From positions 16,848,776 through 16,912,775 of the forward strand of contig NC_049991.1 of NCBI RefSeq assembly GCF_000003815.2: a stretch of DNA of 64,000 nucleotides, given 5' to 3'. This DNA is from Branchiostoma floridae (Eukaryota; Chordata; Leptocardii; Amphioxiformes; Branchiostomatidae). The position numbers and the translations under genes were made by a program. Position 1 is the first letter of the stretch; each line of letters starts with the position of its first letter. Below are positions 48,001 to 53,938 of the stretch, one piece after another. The notes under the pieces are model-generated. The model saw only the letters and a list, made by a program, of their open reading frames with translations. It was not told the origin of the DNA and made no database searches.

Positions 48001-50931
48001 TCGATTATCACGTATCCACATTAGCTATTTTCTCTGTTAGATGTTGGCATGTACAAAGTTGAGTTGATCAAAAATGTTTGTACTTACCCCAAGTTGCTGA
48101 GGTATTGGTTTTGCCCCCCCTCCCCTCTCTGTGTTTGTGTGAACATACGTGTGTATGCTTACAATCTAAATGTTCTGCCAGAGAGAGTAGTATAGCTTCT
48201 ATATATTATTCTTCTAGCATCTCTGTTTGCTTTTTAGTGGTACGTTTTTACTAAATGTTATTTTTATCAACATTTCTCTTCACCAAGAACGAGATCGTCT
48301 ACGGCGTCCAGCGGGACTCGGCCACACAAAGCTTCTTCGACGAGTCGAACATCGAACCCTTCAAGACGATGGCGGCGGTCATGCGGGCACGTGACTCCTA
48401 CGTGGAGAGCATGGCTGAAGGCATCAGGAAGGCGAAGACAGAGAACTACGCGTACATCAGCGATAACGTTCTACTGGACTATCAGGTGAAGACTTAGAAC
48501 CCCTCCTGTCCATTATACCCCTAGGACGGCACTGTCGTCGAACTCTCTCTGCGGGCTATGATAAGAATATGATTCAAAATGTAAAAATGATGTCATTGAT
48601 TTAAAAGACAAATTAGTATTGCGGTCAGGGTAGGTAGAACTTTTATATATCCCTGTTGGATGAGTGGGTTTTCGAGCTTGCCTCCAGTTTAGCTAGCCCT
48701 TTGTAATAGCCACAGGCTAGTTGGGCAACCCTGGCGTCTGTGCGTGCCAAACAGCTAAACCAATAGATAAAATAAATACAAAATTTGATGTTTCTGGCTT
48801 AGGGAGAACAAGAACAATGGCAACAAGAACGAGCTGTCGAATCAGCCGAAGTTAAAAACACCCTACCGGTTGAAATATCCATAATAACTCCTTGAGATGT
48901 ACGTAATAAGTATTGGATTTTTCCTTGTCTATATAAGGCCAACCGAGATTGCACCTTGCGAACTGTTGGACGTCTGTTCAAGAAGAGCGGGTTGGCATCG
49001 CCTTGCCGAAGTATCGCCTTACACTGAAGTCTTCTCCAAGAAGATCTTTCAGCCAGGGAGTCAGGCTTCCTCGACGTCCTCATCNNNNNNNNNNNNNNNN
49101 NNNNNNNNNNNNNNNNNNNNNNNNNNNNNNNNNNNNNNNNNNNNNNNNNNNNNNNNNNNNNNNNNNNNNNNNNNNNNNNNNNNNNNNNNNNNNNNNNNNN
49201 NNNNNNNNNNNNNNNNNNNNNNNNNNNNNNNNNNNNNNNNNNNNNNNNNNNNNNNNNNNNNNNNNNNNNNNNNNNNNNNNNNNNNNNNNNNNNNNNNNNN
49301 NNNNNNNNNNNNNNNNNNNNNNNNNNNNNNNNNNNNNNNNNNNNNNNNNNNNNNNNNNNNNNNNNNNNNNNNNNNNNNNNNNNNNNNNNNNNNNNNNNNN
49401 NNNNNNNNNNNNNNNNNNNNNNNNNNNNNNNNNNNNNNNNNNNNNNNNNNNNNNNNNNNNNNNNNNNNNNNNNNNNNNNNNNNNNNNNNNNNNNNNNNNN
49501 NNNNNNNNNNNNNNNNNNNNNNNNNNNNNNNNNNNNNNNNNNNNNNNNNNNNNNNNNNNNNNNNNNNNNNNNNNNNNNNNNNNNNNNNNNNNNNNNNNNN
49601 NNNNNNNNNNNNNNNNNNNNNNNNNNNNNNNNNNNNNNNNNNNNNNNNNNNNNNNNNNNNNNNNNNNNNNNNNNNNNNNNNNNNNNNNNNNNNNNNNNNN
49701 NNNNNNNNNNNNNNNNNNNNNNNNNNNNNNNNNNNNNNNNNNNNNNNNNNNNNNNNNNNNNNNNNNNNNNNNNNNNNNNNNNNNNNNNNNNNNNNNNNNN
49801 NNNNNNNNNNNNNNNNNNNNCATTAACGTAATATAGACCGTGTAAAAATTCCTGATTCTGATATAGCCGCAAGGTTCTATGTACCCTCTAAAATACTACA
49901 TGTGAAAAGATCTGGCAACAGTGCATTAACATCAGAGCTACGTGGTTATGAAAGTAATGTACACTACTATAGTTCAGTCTGCATTCTGCATTGTGACGCC
50001 ACGATAAAGTCTTGATTCATTTCGGACCACACAAAGCCATCTTAGCTGAGAAACCATATGAAAAAATTTAACCTCTTGCTTTCCAAGCATTCTCCTTTGT
50101 CCAATGCGTCTCTTCCCACATCTCCAGGATTGAGACCTCGGAGTGCGTGAAAGACAAAGACAAGGACTTCAACTCGTCCATCATCGGCGTGGACCAGATG
50201 CTGGGAGTGTTCGTGCTCATCTACGGCGGGATGGGCGTGGCCTTTGTGGCCCTGCTGGTGGAGTGGGTCGTGGCCTGCGCCAGGGACGTCAGCAGATCCG
50301 ACCCCAAGGTAAGGACAATGTATTTGTAGCTGAGCATTTAGACAATGCTGGACAACTAAAGCTTCTTACGAGCCAAACTCGACACGACATTTTAAGAAGT
50401 ATCACTTTCACCATTACTAAGTAAACGTAGACAAGAACAGCTTTCGTTTATTACGATCAAATTGATGAAGACGTCCATATCTTTGAAATGCTAGTGGCAT
50501 ATATATGATGTTTCAACGTGTTTAGCAAATCAGGATTCAAGACCTAACAAGCTTCGTGCATCTGGCTAATGAAGGGGGGTTAAACTTCTGATTATTACCG
50601 AGTATATATGCAGGACAACAAAATTTTGCAAACCTCCTAAAAGAAACTTCATTGACCAAGCTATAGCCAACGCCTCATATGATTCCTCATATTATTTGCT
50701 CACTTCCAGAAGCCCCAGACGATCTGCGAGGCTGTGAGCAGGAGGGTGAACGTCCTGTGGAACCGGTCCAAGTGCCGATCCAGCTGCGACCATGCTCCCG
50801 GAGTGGGCAGACCGCTTCAGCAGATTGACGAGGACCTGAGAACCACCGACATCGCGCTTATCGGCCGCTCATCGGCCGCCAGTTACCAGTGCGATAATGG
50901 GCCCAGATCCATTAAGCCTACGCTAGTGTGA
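11933..50931 (+). CDS. Ionotropic glutamate receptor subunit (18 exons placed, one partly lost in a gap)
   Basis: Ligand-gated cation channel subunit of the plasma membrane. Exons: 11933-12026, 19828-19986, 21885-21979, 22741-22912, 26986-27123, 27911-28035, 30352-30510, 32570-32731, 34230-34334, 39131-39341, 39735-39877, 43411-43649, 44099-44238, 44575-44708, 48288-48485, 48938-49084 (continues into the N gap), 50128-50308, 50710-50931. All joins keep phase except exon 16-17, which is hidden. The sequence shows a signal peptide, an ATD, S1 with the LTIT..R agonist motif, M1, a pore loop with QQG, an M3 gate TYTANLAAF, S2 and M4. The tail is about 74 residues ending PTLV. About 940 residues are visible, normal for the family. 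In S2 the agonist acidic residue is Asp (YISDNVLL) as in NMDA and delta receptors, not Glu as in AMPA/kainate. I infer a non-AMPA/kainate clade, perhaps the epsilon group described in amphioxus; a phylogeny would be needed. Family assignment is firm, subfamily is not. Confidence 0.93.
12737..12861 (+). mobile_element. CTGTAT-headed short element (copy 1)
   Basis: A CTGTAT hexamer run leads into 'tatagccggtataacc', then a GC-rich middle and 'agctggttatattacactga'. The same layout occurs at 25496, in truncated form at 57104, and inverted at 33510. No coding capacity. Confidence 0.75.
13232..13664. mobile_element. hAT-type non-autonomous element (copy 1)
   Basis: Inverted ends TAGGGCTGGGTATCGGTAC and GTACCGGTACCCAGCCCTA, with inverted 'tccggacctg' sub-terminal repeats. 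Flanked by an exact 8-bp duplication ATTGTTAC at 13224-13231 and 13665-13672, as expected for hAT. Confidence 0.85.
15112..15305 (+). mobile_element. tRNA-derived SINE fragment
   Basis: Has an A-box-like 'tagctggtagagcg' and a B-box-like 'gagttcgatactc' at 15161-15173, then 'aaaggcactttacacgacct' and a (CAAA)n tract. The acceptor arms do not pair, so it is not a tRNA gene. Related fragments lie at 18063, 22966 and 40108. Confidence 0.75.
16050..16384. mobile_element. PIF/Harbinger-type MITE (copy 2) containing an assembly gap
   Basis: Same AGGCCCCCTCTCACTTGACG termini as the 6.9 kb copy. Flanked by TTA at 16047-16049 and 16385-16387. Bases 16125-16224 are N (exactly 100), so the true length is unknown. 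Confidence 0.8.
16125..16224. other. Assembly gap (100 N)
   Basis: Run of N of round size, inside an inverted-repeat element. Confidence 1.
17249..17368. repeat. Hairpin element
   Basis: Arms 'ttgaaacacaaccaaagta' and 'tactttggttgtgtttcaa' are exact complements around a palindromic core containing 'tttcggtgtctat' and 'atagacaccgaaa'. A MITE-like foldback with no coding capacity. Confidence 0.8.
18063..18345 (-). mobile_element. tRNA-derived SINE, fuller copy
   Basis: Read on the minus strand: 'tgtggcgtagcttt', then B-box-like 'gggttagaattctgg', 'gctgtgccattgg', and a body ending 'ggcggtggaaggaga...ctctgccttccaatatcg'. Same head as the 15.1 and 23.0 kb fragments. The 104-residue open frame across it is not a gene. 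Confidence 0.7.
19828..19986 (+). CDS. Receptor exon 2: first part of the amino-terminal domain
   Basis: Reads AALIADAEVYTAERTALELA, then VNLNNIIPNTTLECTINTT. This matches the opening strand and helix of iGluR amino-terminal domains. A second frame-compatible acceptor (gatag|ct, 12 nt downstream) would drop AALI, a possible tandem-acceptor choice. Ends in phase 1. Confidence 0.9.
20076..20430. mobile_element. Two adjacent TIR element copies (ACGTCACATTTCC family)
   Basis: The first copy, about 20078-20252, runs from 'tacgttacatttcc..cccggggcccggccgg' to 'tggaaatgtgacgtta'. A second, more decayed copy follows to about 20430, ending 'cggccgggcgcc'. A cleaner copy lies at 39892-40100. It begins about 90 bp after the exon 2 donor. 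Confidence 0.65.
21395..21862. repeat. 120-bp tandem array, 4 copies
   Basis: Units start at 21395, 21515, 21635 and 21755, exactly 120 bp apart. Units 2 and 3 are nearly identical. Each contains 'atttctcacaatgtgtcaaa' or a close variant and ends 'ttcaataaaagggcttta'. The last unit is shortened and stops just before the exon 3 acceptor. Confidence 0.95.
21885..21979 (+). CDS. Receptor exon 3: amino-terminal domain
   Basis: Reads CNQSASGVHAIIGPVGSS, the family's 'GVxAIIGP' ligand-domain motif. The acceptor is the unusual atgAAG. A 120-bp tandem array ends about 20 bp before it. Donor caggtgagt, phase 0. Confidence 0.9.
22741..22912 (+). CDS. Receptor exon 4: amino-terminal domain
   Basis: Starts IPQIAPVATDPML and runs to HFGWQQMSILTSSDDYG, the usual 'fgW..v.il...dyG' strand-turn of the periplasmic-binding fold. 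Strong ttttccag acceptor; donor in phase 1. Confidence 0.92.
22966..23180 (+). mobile_element. tRNA-derived SINE fragment
   Basis: B-box-like 'gagttcgatcccc' at 23009-23021 is followed by 'aaaagcactttacacgactt' and 'gtggagtgaggcccaccaag', the same layout as at 15.1 kb. Lies in intron 4. Confidence 0.75.
23181..25257. other. Receptor intron 4, middle part
   Basis: No coding segment or clear repeat recognised. Confidence 0.45.
25258..26130. repeat. Segmental tandem duplication interrupted by an insertion
   Basis: The segment 'gactgtaagcctgttagag' to 'atatgaaac.ccatgttc' occurs at 25258-25495 and again, diverged, at 25630-26120. The first copy is split by the 118-bp element at 25496; the second has the uninterrupted 'ccatgttcccgtacataag'. 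Confidence 0.75.
25496..25613 (+). mobile_element. CTGTAT-headed short element (copy 2) with target duplication
   Basis: A 118-bp insertion flanked by CATGTTC at 25489-25495 and 25614-25620. The empty site is seen in the neighbouring duplicate near 26108-26125. Contains 'tagccggtataacc', a GC-rich core and 'agctggttatattacactga'. Confidence 0.8.
26986..27123 (+). CDS. Receptor exon 5: amino-terminal domain
   Basis: Continues from DDY|G with THGFIEFERIAGVNGWLI, then SFDPTDDPRRIR and LQAIKAAG. Acceptor ccacag, donor gtcagc, phase 1 at both ends. Confidence 0.9.
27911..28035 (+). CDS. Receptor exon 6: amino-terminal domain
   Basis: Reads ARIVLLNCLASFGLEVLRQA, then GLTGVGWAWIVTDGVTGM. The RIVLLNC strand and the W.WI.TDG segment are typical of iGluR and GPCR class C ligand-binding folds. 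Donor gtaggt, phase 0. Confidence 0.92.
28764..28940. mobile_element. Foldback MITE (copy 1)
   Basis: Arms 'aatctccaagcagatctta' and 'ggatctgcttggagatt', with inner pair 'gatagtatcaaagctggcc' and 'gccagcttttgatactat', form a long hairpin. A second copy lies 1.2 kb away. Confidence 0.85.
29075..29533. mobile_element. hAT-type non-autonomous element (copy 2)
   Basis: Ends TAAGGGTGGGTACCAGTACAG and 'ttgtaccggtacccatttcta', with 'caggtccaggta' and 'ttttctggaccagt' sub-terminal repeats as in the 13.2 kb copy. No intact target duplication is visible. Confidence 0.65.
30024..30187. mobile_element. Foldback MITE (copy 2)
   Basis: Near-perfect hairpin: 'tagtctccaagcagaccct' pairs with 'agggtctgctttgagacta'. 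The loop contains 'gggcaccggtgccggtt'. Lies 165 bp before exon 7. Confidence 0.88.
30352..30510 (+). CDS. Receptor exon 7: amino-terminal domain
   Basis: Reads HLLGLLGVKP, then FGDFMKLWSSVDSNRYPG and GVWDIE. Contains an N-glycosylation sequon (NET). Phase 0 at both ends, 53 codons. Confidence 0.9.
30805..31698. mobile_element. TIR element with a nested hAT-like copy
   Basis: Inverted ends of about 35 bp: 'ggccatgttgatttgattat' and 'ataatcaaatcaacgtggcc', each followed inward by 'gatgacatcc' and a GCGAGCG patch. Inside, about 30990-31445 resembles the hAT-type element: 'ttctcggaccaatctg', 'caggtccaggttcacgtcc', 'tactggtacatg'. So one element is inserted in another. Confidence 0.6.
32570..32731 (+). 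CDS. Receptor exon 8: amino-terminal domain
   Basis: Reads AYPAKFVDAVLLFAFAYRDL, the C-terminal helix 'DAV..faxA' of the domain, then CNKFPSQTWKHGDTMLQYLR. 54 codons, phase 0 at both ends, acceptor ttttccag. Confidence 0.92.
33510..33571 (-). mobile_element. CTGTAT-headed short element, truncated, inverted
   Basis: On the minus strand reads 'ctgtatctttgtagcc', then 'ccgcccttcggcgtgacaca'. Matches the head of the 25.5 and 57.1 kb copies. A poly-C tract (33431-33446) lies nearby. Confidence 0.6.
34230..34334 (+). CDS. Receptor exon 9: end of the amino-terminal domain
   Basis: Reads KILFSEDGTPTQVEFDIVNL. This matches the 'F...G......y.i.n' closing strands before the linker to S1. 35 codons, phase 0. 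Confidence 0.9.
34335..35364. other. Receptor intron 9, first part
   Basis: No conserved coding segment or clear repeat recognised before the 171-bp repeats. Confidence 0.45.
35365..35886 (-). repeat. 171-bp repeat, 3 tandem copies, open reading frame kept
   Basis: Copies start near 35381, 35552 and 35723, exactly 171 bp (57 codons) apart. A 173-codon frame stays open through all three. Each unit reads like HFPEETKFIFTDEPNFN then CFVMQSDVQRL. KFIFTDE..F faintly recalls the block around the first catalytic Asp of Tc1/mariner transposases, but the match is weak. I do not call it a gene. Confidence 0.6.
35904..37317 (+). mobile_element. 5'-truncated LINE, 3' end with poly(A) and 13-bp target duplication
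   Basis: An open frame of non-LTR retrotransposon type runs from the truncated 5' edge to a stop at 36930. It includes QLLWLNSNITIDSKPIHFRK, PRLRFFQFRMLHKFLPTRK and the zinc-binding block CIHCGNEQEDTLHLFWECPR typical after the reverse transcriptase. No RT or endonuclease domain remains. A 3' UTR follows, then AATAAA and a poly(A) run (37294-37318). 'atatctgattaca' flanks it at 35891-35903 and 37318-37330. It looks fairly young, since the frame is unbroken. Confidence 0.92.
37331..39130. other. Receptor intron 9, last part
   Basis: No coding segment or repeat recognised between the LINE and exon 10. Confidence 0.45.
39131..39341 (+). CDS. Receptor exon 10: linker and start of S1
   Basis: After the linker it reads LRIVTHRDIPFVMKN, then GNPLHGNDQYSG, the first strand and loop of the ligand-binding domain. 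Several glycosylation sequons (NDT, NRT, NDS). Ends in phase 1. Confidence 0.93.
39735..39877 (+). CDS. Receptor exon 11: S1
   Basis: Reads LCIDLLKWLSDQLGFQYRLY, then TGRWNGVIGDLVYK. The Tyr of GFQYRL is at the site that caps the agonist in GluA2 (Tyr450). Donor aaggtgag, phase 0, joins directly to KADMAVTD. No exon is needed inside the following N gap. Confidence 0.93.
39892..40100. mobile_element. TIR element (ACGTCACATTTCC family), clean copy
   Basis: The left end 'acgtcacatttccaaaccgg' and the right end 'ccggtttggaaatgtgacgt' are exact complements, about 200 bp apart. Begins 15 bp after the exon 11 donor. Confidence 0.88.
40108..40215 (+). mobile_element. Degenerate SINE fragment
   Basis: 'ctagaggtcgcatttcgatt' followed by 'gtgccattgggaaaggcact' matches the B-box region and next segment of the SINE family at 15.1 and 23.0 kb. 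Confidence 0.5.
40282..41282. mobile_element. TIR element whose interior is an assembly gap
   Basis: The sequence left of the N run reads 'tagcctccatagcaggcttt' and the right side 'aaagcctgctatggaggcta', exact complements next to CACAGTG on both sides. The interior is unknown, so class and coding content cannot be judged. Confidence 0.75.
40314..41250. other. Assembly gap (937 N)
   Basis: Run of N in receptor intron 11. Open frames across it are artefacts. Exons 11 and 12 join in phase without a missing piece. Confidence 1.
41283..42975. other. Receptor intron 11, middle part
   Basis: No conserved coding segment recognised. A 138-codon frame at 42614-43030 has no domain and overlaps the degenerate repeat leading to exon 12; I do not call it a gene. 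Confidence 0.45.
42976..43410 (+). repeat. Partial upstream duplication of intron 11 end and exon 12 start
   Basis: Bases 43264-43340 copy the first 77 bp of exon 12 with few changes, behind their own cccgcag acceptor. The unit repeats after 147 nt. A more decayed copy of the intronic half lies at 42976-43050. The frame is open from 43243 through the true exon. Confidence 0.88.
43411..43649 (+). CDS. Receptor exon 12: end of S1 and M1
   Basis: Reads KADMAVTDLTITAERE. The Thr and Arg of LTIT..R are the conserved agonist alpha-carboxylate contacts; the preceding position is Asp instead of Pro. M1 is LWALVFITTLAVAIIQSVI, followed by NKLSPY. A partial upstream copy of the acceptor and exon start sits 147 nt earlier. 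Ends in phase 2. Confidence 0.94.
44099..44238 (+). CDS. Receptor exon 13: acidic loop and pore
   Basis: An acidic stretch MDEDSSGSGDLDEESPY precedes ESLWHSFAALIQQGPEFFPR, the re-entrant pore loop. The Q/R site is a genomic Gln. Ends in phase 1. Confidence 0.94.
44575..44708 (+). CDS. Receptor exon 14: M3 gate
   Basis: Reads SIFWGMGILIVIATYTANLA then AFLTISRLETTIESVEDLAA. The channel gate motif SYTANLAAF is present with Ser changed to Thr. Donor caggtaac is followed by four further copies of this exon's tail and donor. Confidence 0.95.
44673..45380 (+). repeat. Tandem array of exon 14 tail plus splice donor, 5 copies
   Basis: 'gtggaggatctggccgca' plus caggta occurs at 44688 (the real exon), 44846, 45035, 45160 and 45348. 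Spacings are 158, 189, 125 and 188 bp. All copies keep cag|gta. Copies share intronic 'aggtagtagaacagca' too. Shorter units of about 55 bp continue at 45660-45790. Confidence 0.93.
45931..46225. repeat. Large foldback element
   Basis: Arms of roughly 130-150 bp: 'agttactcaagcaactggtt' pairs with 'ccagttacttgagtaact', and 'gaaattgtcttcattcatag' with 'ctatgaatgaagacaattcc'. Shares arms with the 8.2 kb repeat. Confidence 0.85.
46594..47060. repeat. Tandem repeat, about 160-200 bp unit, 2.5 copies
   Basis: 'cggattgccagg', 'atactaccaa.gccagc', 'cccacggtgcatgaaacgca' and 'taatagatc..acctgttga' recur in order at 46594, 46757 and 46957. Confidence 0.75.
47061..48287. other. Receptor intron 14, last part
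   Basis: No coding segment or clear repeat seen before exon 15. A short C-rich tract lies at 48112-48125. Confidence 0.45.
48288..48485 (+). CDS. Receptor exon 15: S2
   Basis: Reads NEIVYGVQRDSATQSFF; SAT stands where AMPA/kainate receptors have GST. Then YVESMAEGIRKA and NYAYISDNVLLDYQ, where Asp replaces the AMPA/kainate agonist Glu. The acceptor is ccAAG; alignment with relatives needs no gap at this join. 66 codons. Confidence 0.92.
48938..49084 (+). CDS. Receptor exon 16 (partial): end of S2, runs into a gap with apparent frameshifts
   Basis: Starts in frame with ANRDCTLRTVGRLFKKSG. The reading then continues in a second frame (VGIALPKY from 48991), a third (PYTEVFSK from 49017) and back again (DLSARESGFLDVL from 49043). 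Together these align without gaps to the end of the S2 lobe. Each change is a loss of one base, at about 48989-48991, 49015 and 49041. The exon abuts the N gap, so low-quality contig-end sequence is the likeliest cause. Acceptor ataAAG. Confidence 0.8.
49085..49820. other. Assembly gap (736 N)
   Basis: Run of N directly after the visible part of receptor exon 16. It hides the end of that exon (roughly ten residues expected before exon 17) and its donor. Confidence 1.
50128..50308 (+). CDS. Receptor exon 17: M4
   Basis: After an acidic/basic stretch (ECVKDKDKDFN) comes DQMLGVFVLIYGGMGVAF, then VALLVEWVVACARD, the M4 helix and its cytoplasmic edge. Starts in phase 2, so the hidden part of exon 16 must end with two extra bases. 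Confidence 0.93.
50710..50931 (+). CDS. Receptor exon 18: cytoplasmic tail and stop
   Basis: Codes a 73-residue Ser- and Arg-rich tail starting KPQTICEAVSRRVNVLW and ending PTLV before TGA. The final TLV fits a class I PDZ ligand (T/S-x-hydrophobic). Acceptor cttccag. Confidence 0.9.
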   Translation, partial: KPQTICEAVSRRVNVLWNRSKCRSSCDHAPGVGRPLQQIDEDLRTTDIALIGRSSAASYQCDNGPRSIKPTLV

Positions 50932-51290
50932 CGCTCATGCATCAAATGTGTAGCACTAAAGTATTCCTGATGGATCTTATTCTCCATTTTCTTCTGTACG
51001 CTTTAACAGATTGCCGGTACTTCTGGCTTTTATGAATTGCGATGAGAAAAATCTATCATTGGACGCTGTACATGGCAGACTGATGATTAATGGTAGGATG
51101 TAAAGAAAGTGCTATCTGTAAAGATGAAAGTTCCTACACGCGTGTTATCATGTTACAAGACTTAAAGTTATTCAGGCGTGGATATCAGGTTTTAAATGGT
51201 GTTGCCTCCAGGCAGCTCATCCCAATTCCAGTTACTGTAACAGCTGGAAAGGATTTCTGGTTTTATCACTTCCATTTGTTTCTCTCGGGA

Positions 51291-51296
51291 AATAAA
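51291..51296 (+). terminator. Candidate poly(A) signal of the receptor gene
   Basis: AATAAA 360 bp after the receptor stop. Another AATAAA is at 52526-52531. Either could be used; no transcript data. Confidence 0.35.
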
Positions 51297-51319
51297 CTGC
51301 AAACTTATCTTTACTTCTG

Positions 51320-53090
51320 AAAGACTGTTGCAATACTTTCCCAGCCTGGGGCGGGCAATAAGCGGTATGAAAATTGCTCAAAATGAAAATTTAGAGACCT
51401 ATTTTTCTAGCAGTGAACAACAGGTATGTACATGGGAGGTATAACGATAACGGAGGGAAAGTATCGTCTGTGTAACCAAATGGGAGCAACATAAGAGACG
51501 GTTACGTGGTTCTTATTTCAAATACATCTTTGTTGCAGCAGCAAGTGTAGCTAAGGGAAATATTCATGTACAACTGTCACTGTTATCTCGTTTTGAGCAA
51601 AAATATAAACTGATGACTTGCATTACCGCATGTTACGATAAAAAGTTGTTGCGACTAGCCGGTGGCTGTAATGTTTATCTTGGTTTCCCCAGCATAACAT
51701 ATGGTGGCAATGGCACCGCAGGTGTGAACGAGTACCATACACATTGTGTTAAGTTTTTTCTAATTAATATGCAATATGACCCTCACACACAGTCATTATG
51801 GTATTGTCATGTTCATGTGCGTTTAAGCTCTCTACATCAATAACAAGGCGCACGTTGACGTATACTAACCTACATTGGCAACTAGCTGGAACTGCAATGT
51901 CGTAAAGTTTCTTGAAGAAGAGCCGCTTAGTGTTCCCATGTACATGATACGCACATACCAACTAGAAACCACGCTTACAAGATATACACAGTTGTAGACA
52001 AAATGTTAGTAAAACCCTGTAGTGGCTCCAATGACATGATTGAAAACGCCTATGTTGTAATTGTGCTAAAAGCTGTACAGAAAGATGTAGATATGGCCGT
52101 CATTGTAACATCTTCAGGTTTCTATAGCCTGACCTAAACTGAGCCATTGACTGAGCCGGCAAAATGATTTCGTGTTCCTCTGCAAAATGTGAGGTTCCAT
52201 TCGTTCTGTGGCTGTTCATAGTTGTAAAGTATAGATGTACAGATATACTAGGGGTGAGTGTTATATGATGTACATTGTGCAATGGCAAAAACACCTCTCA
52301 TCACAATAGTCTATATCAGAAACTAACCTGGAACTGTAAATCCGACAGAGCATCCCCTTGTAGTAGTAACTAGTTAACAACGATGTACAGATACCTTACC
52401 ATTATCCTTGACTCCGATTATTGTTGTTTTCGTCTACTGCAGCAAGGAAACGCTCGACATTTCACAACAGCTCTGGTGTGTTACCTGTGTCCTGCATCTT
52501 GTAAAGCATAGCTGTTACGTGACGTAATAAATGCAAATGCTACAATCCTGTCTTTATACTTGATGTCATCATTGAACATACATAATATGAAGGAAGGAAC
52601 TTTTCTGCTCAACAACAGTTTGGACCTACTTCAGAATGAATTCTACCCATACAGAATGCATCTAAACTATTGAGATATAAGATCGAAATACATATGTACA
52701 TCAATCAATCAATCAATCATTCGCAAGCATCATAGTCTAATGCATAGCGGCTACAGACATGGAAAGTTCACACCAGGTAGATCTGTCTTAGGCGTACATG
52801 CCAGGGGCTAATTGCAGTGATATAAGAATTGTCGATACAATGATACTAAGAACTACTTCTTATCTTATACTGCATTTTAAGATATACATGGAAATAGTTC
52901 TGTCGGTTTGGGCCTCATCTTTTGAGGCAATATTATGGAAGACGAAAAACGCGTTTTTACACTCCAACGTAACATGTAGAACATATACAACATTGAACGA
53001 ATACATGCTGCATGAGGTGCATGCTGTAAACTAGTGATGCCGGCCAAGTGTCTAGTTCTTATTTTCACGCTGTATCAGGACGCTTTGGAA
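51320..53090. other. Intergenic space between the convergent genes
   Basis: No coding segment seen. A short (CAAT)n run is at 52702-52720. Confidence 0.5.
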
Positions 53091-53097
53091 CCTGGAC

Positions 53098-53733
53098 AGT
53101 TCGGCCCCTAGCCGATCAGTGCGATTGGGGACCAGGTCCAGGACGACTCGAGGTATGGATAAGGTTACGGTTTAGTTCCAACGGGGTTCCGATTGGGGAT
53201 TGAACCAGTAAAAGATACAAAGTAGTGAAATGAAATTTGAGTGAAAATATATAATGTAAAACTTCATGATGTGGTCCGCCATCTTGATATTTGATAAATT
53301 ACGTTATCACAGTATGAATTAAGAATATCTGATTATAAACAGTAAATTGAAAGATATTTGATAAAGATACATGAAAACGAGAGTGGTTTAGCGAGAAAAC
53401 CTTTAAATCTCATTGTTTGGACCAAAGGTATTGAATTTTGTAAAACATGCCTTACAGGAAACCCGTTGCCATGGCAAAGCGAAAACATTTATTCATAAAC
53501 TTATTTTATTTCTTGCAACTTGTCGCAAACAAAAGTTTAGGGAAAGCCACCATGTTTGGTTGTCCTAGTCCAAGTTGCTTGTCAGTTATACGACGTCAAA
53601 GTTGGCGCAGGCACTTTAGGAAGTCTGGTTAAAATAAGGCCTAGGATTAACGGGAAAACGTTTAGAAACAGTTCTACGTATTGTATGCATGGTGCACGTG
53701 GCGAATCGTCTTGATAGGCTTGGGGCCGAACTA
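53098..53733. mobile_element. TIR element between the two genes
   Basis: Inverted ends 'agttcggcccctagccgatc' and 'gataggcttggggccgaact' are about 635 bp apart. No coding capacity. Two minus-strand AATAAA sites fall inside. Confidence 0.6.
53488..53510 (-). terminator. Candidate poly(A) signals of the mosaic gene
   Basis: TTTATT at 53505-53510 and 53488-53493 reads AATAAA on the minus strand, about 260-285 bp after the stop codon. They lie inside a TIR element. Confidence 0.35.
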
Positions 53734-53771
53734 CCCATATGCCAACAACCTTTCGACGCTTTGCAGTCCCT

Positions 53772-53938
53772 TTACTTCACGGGGTTGACCTCACATGACT
53801 TGGCCTGCTGTCCCTTCCCAGGACTGTCACGACAGTCTCCCTCATAGTGTGGTGATGGGGTGGAGCACTTCCGGGTTCGGCGTGTCCGTCCGTCCTTACA
53901 CTCCGTCCAGGCAGACCAGCCGTCCCACCGCCCGTAGG
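53772..53938 (-). CDS. Mosaic gene last exon: TSP1 repeat and stop
   Basis: Reads RWDGWSAWTECKDGRTRRTR, then KCSTPSPHYEGDC and AKSCEVNPVK before TAA. A complete TSP1 close to the C-terminus, with no membrane anchor after it. Acceptor cttacag, phase 1. Confidence 0.95.
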
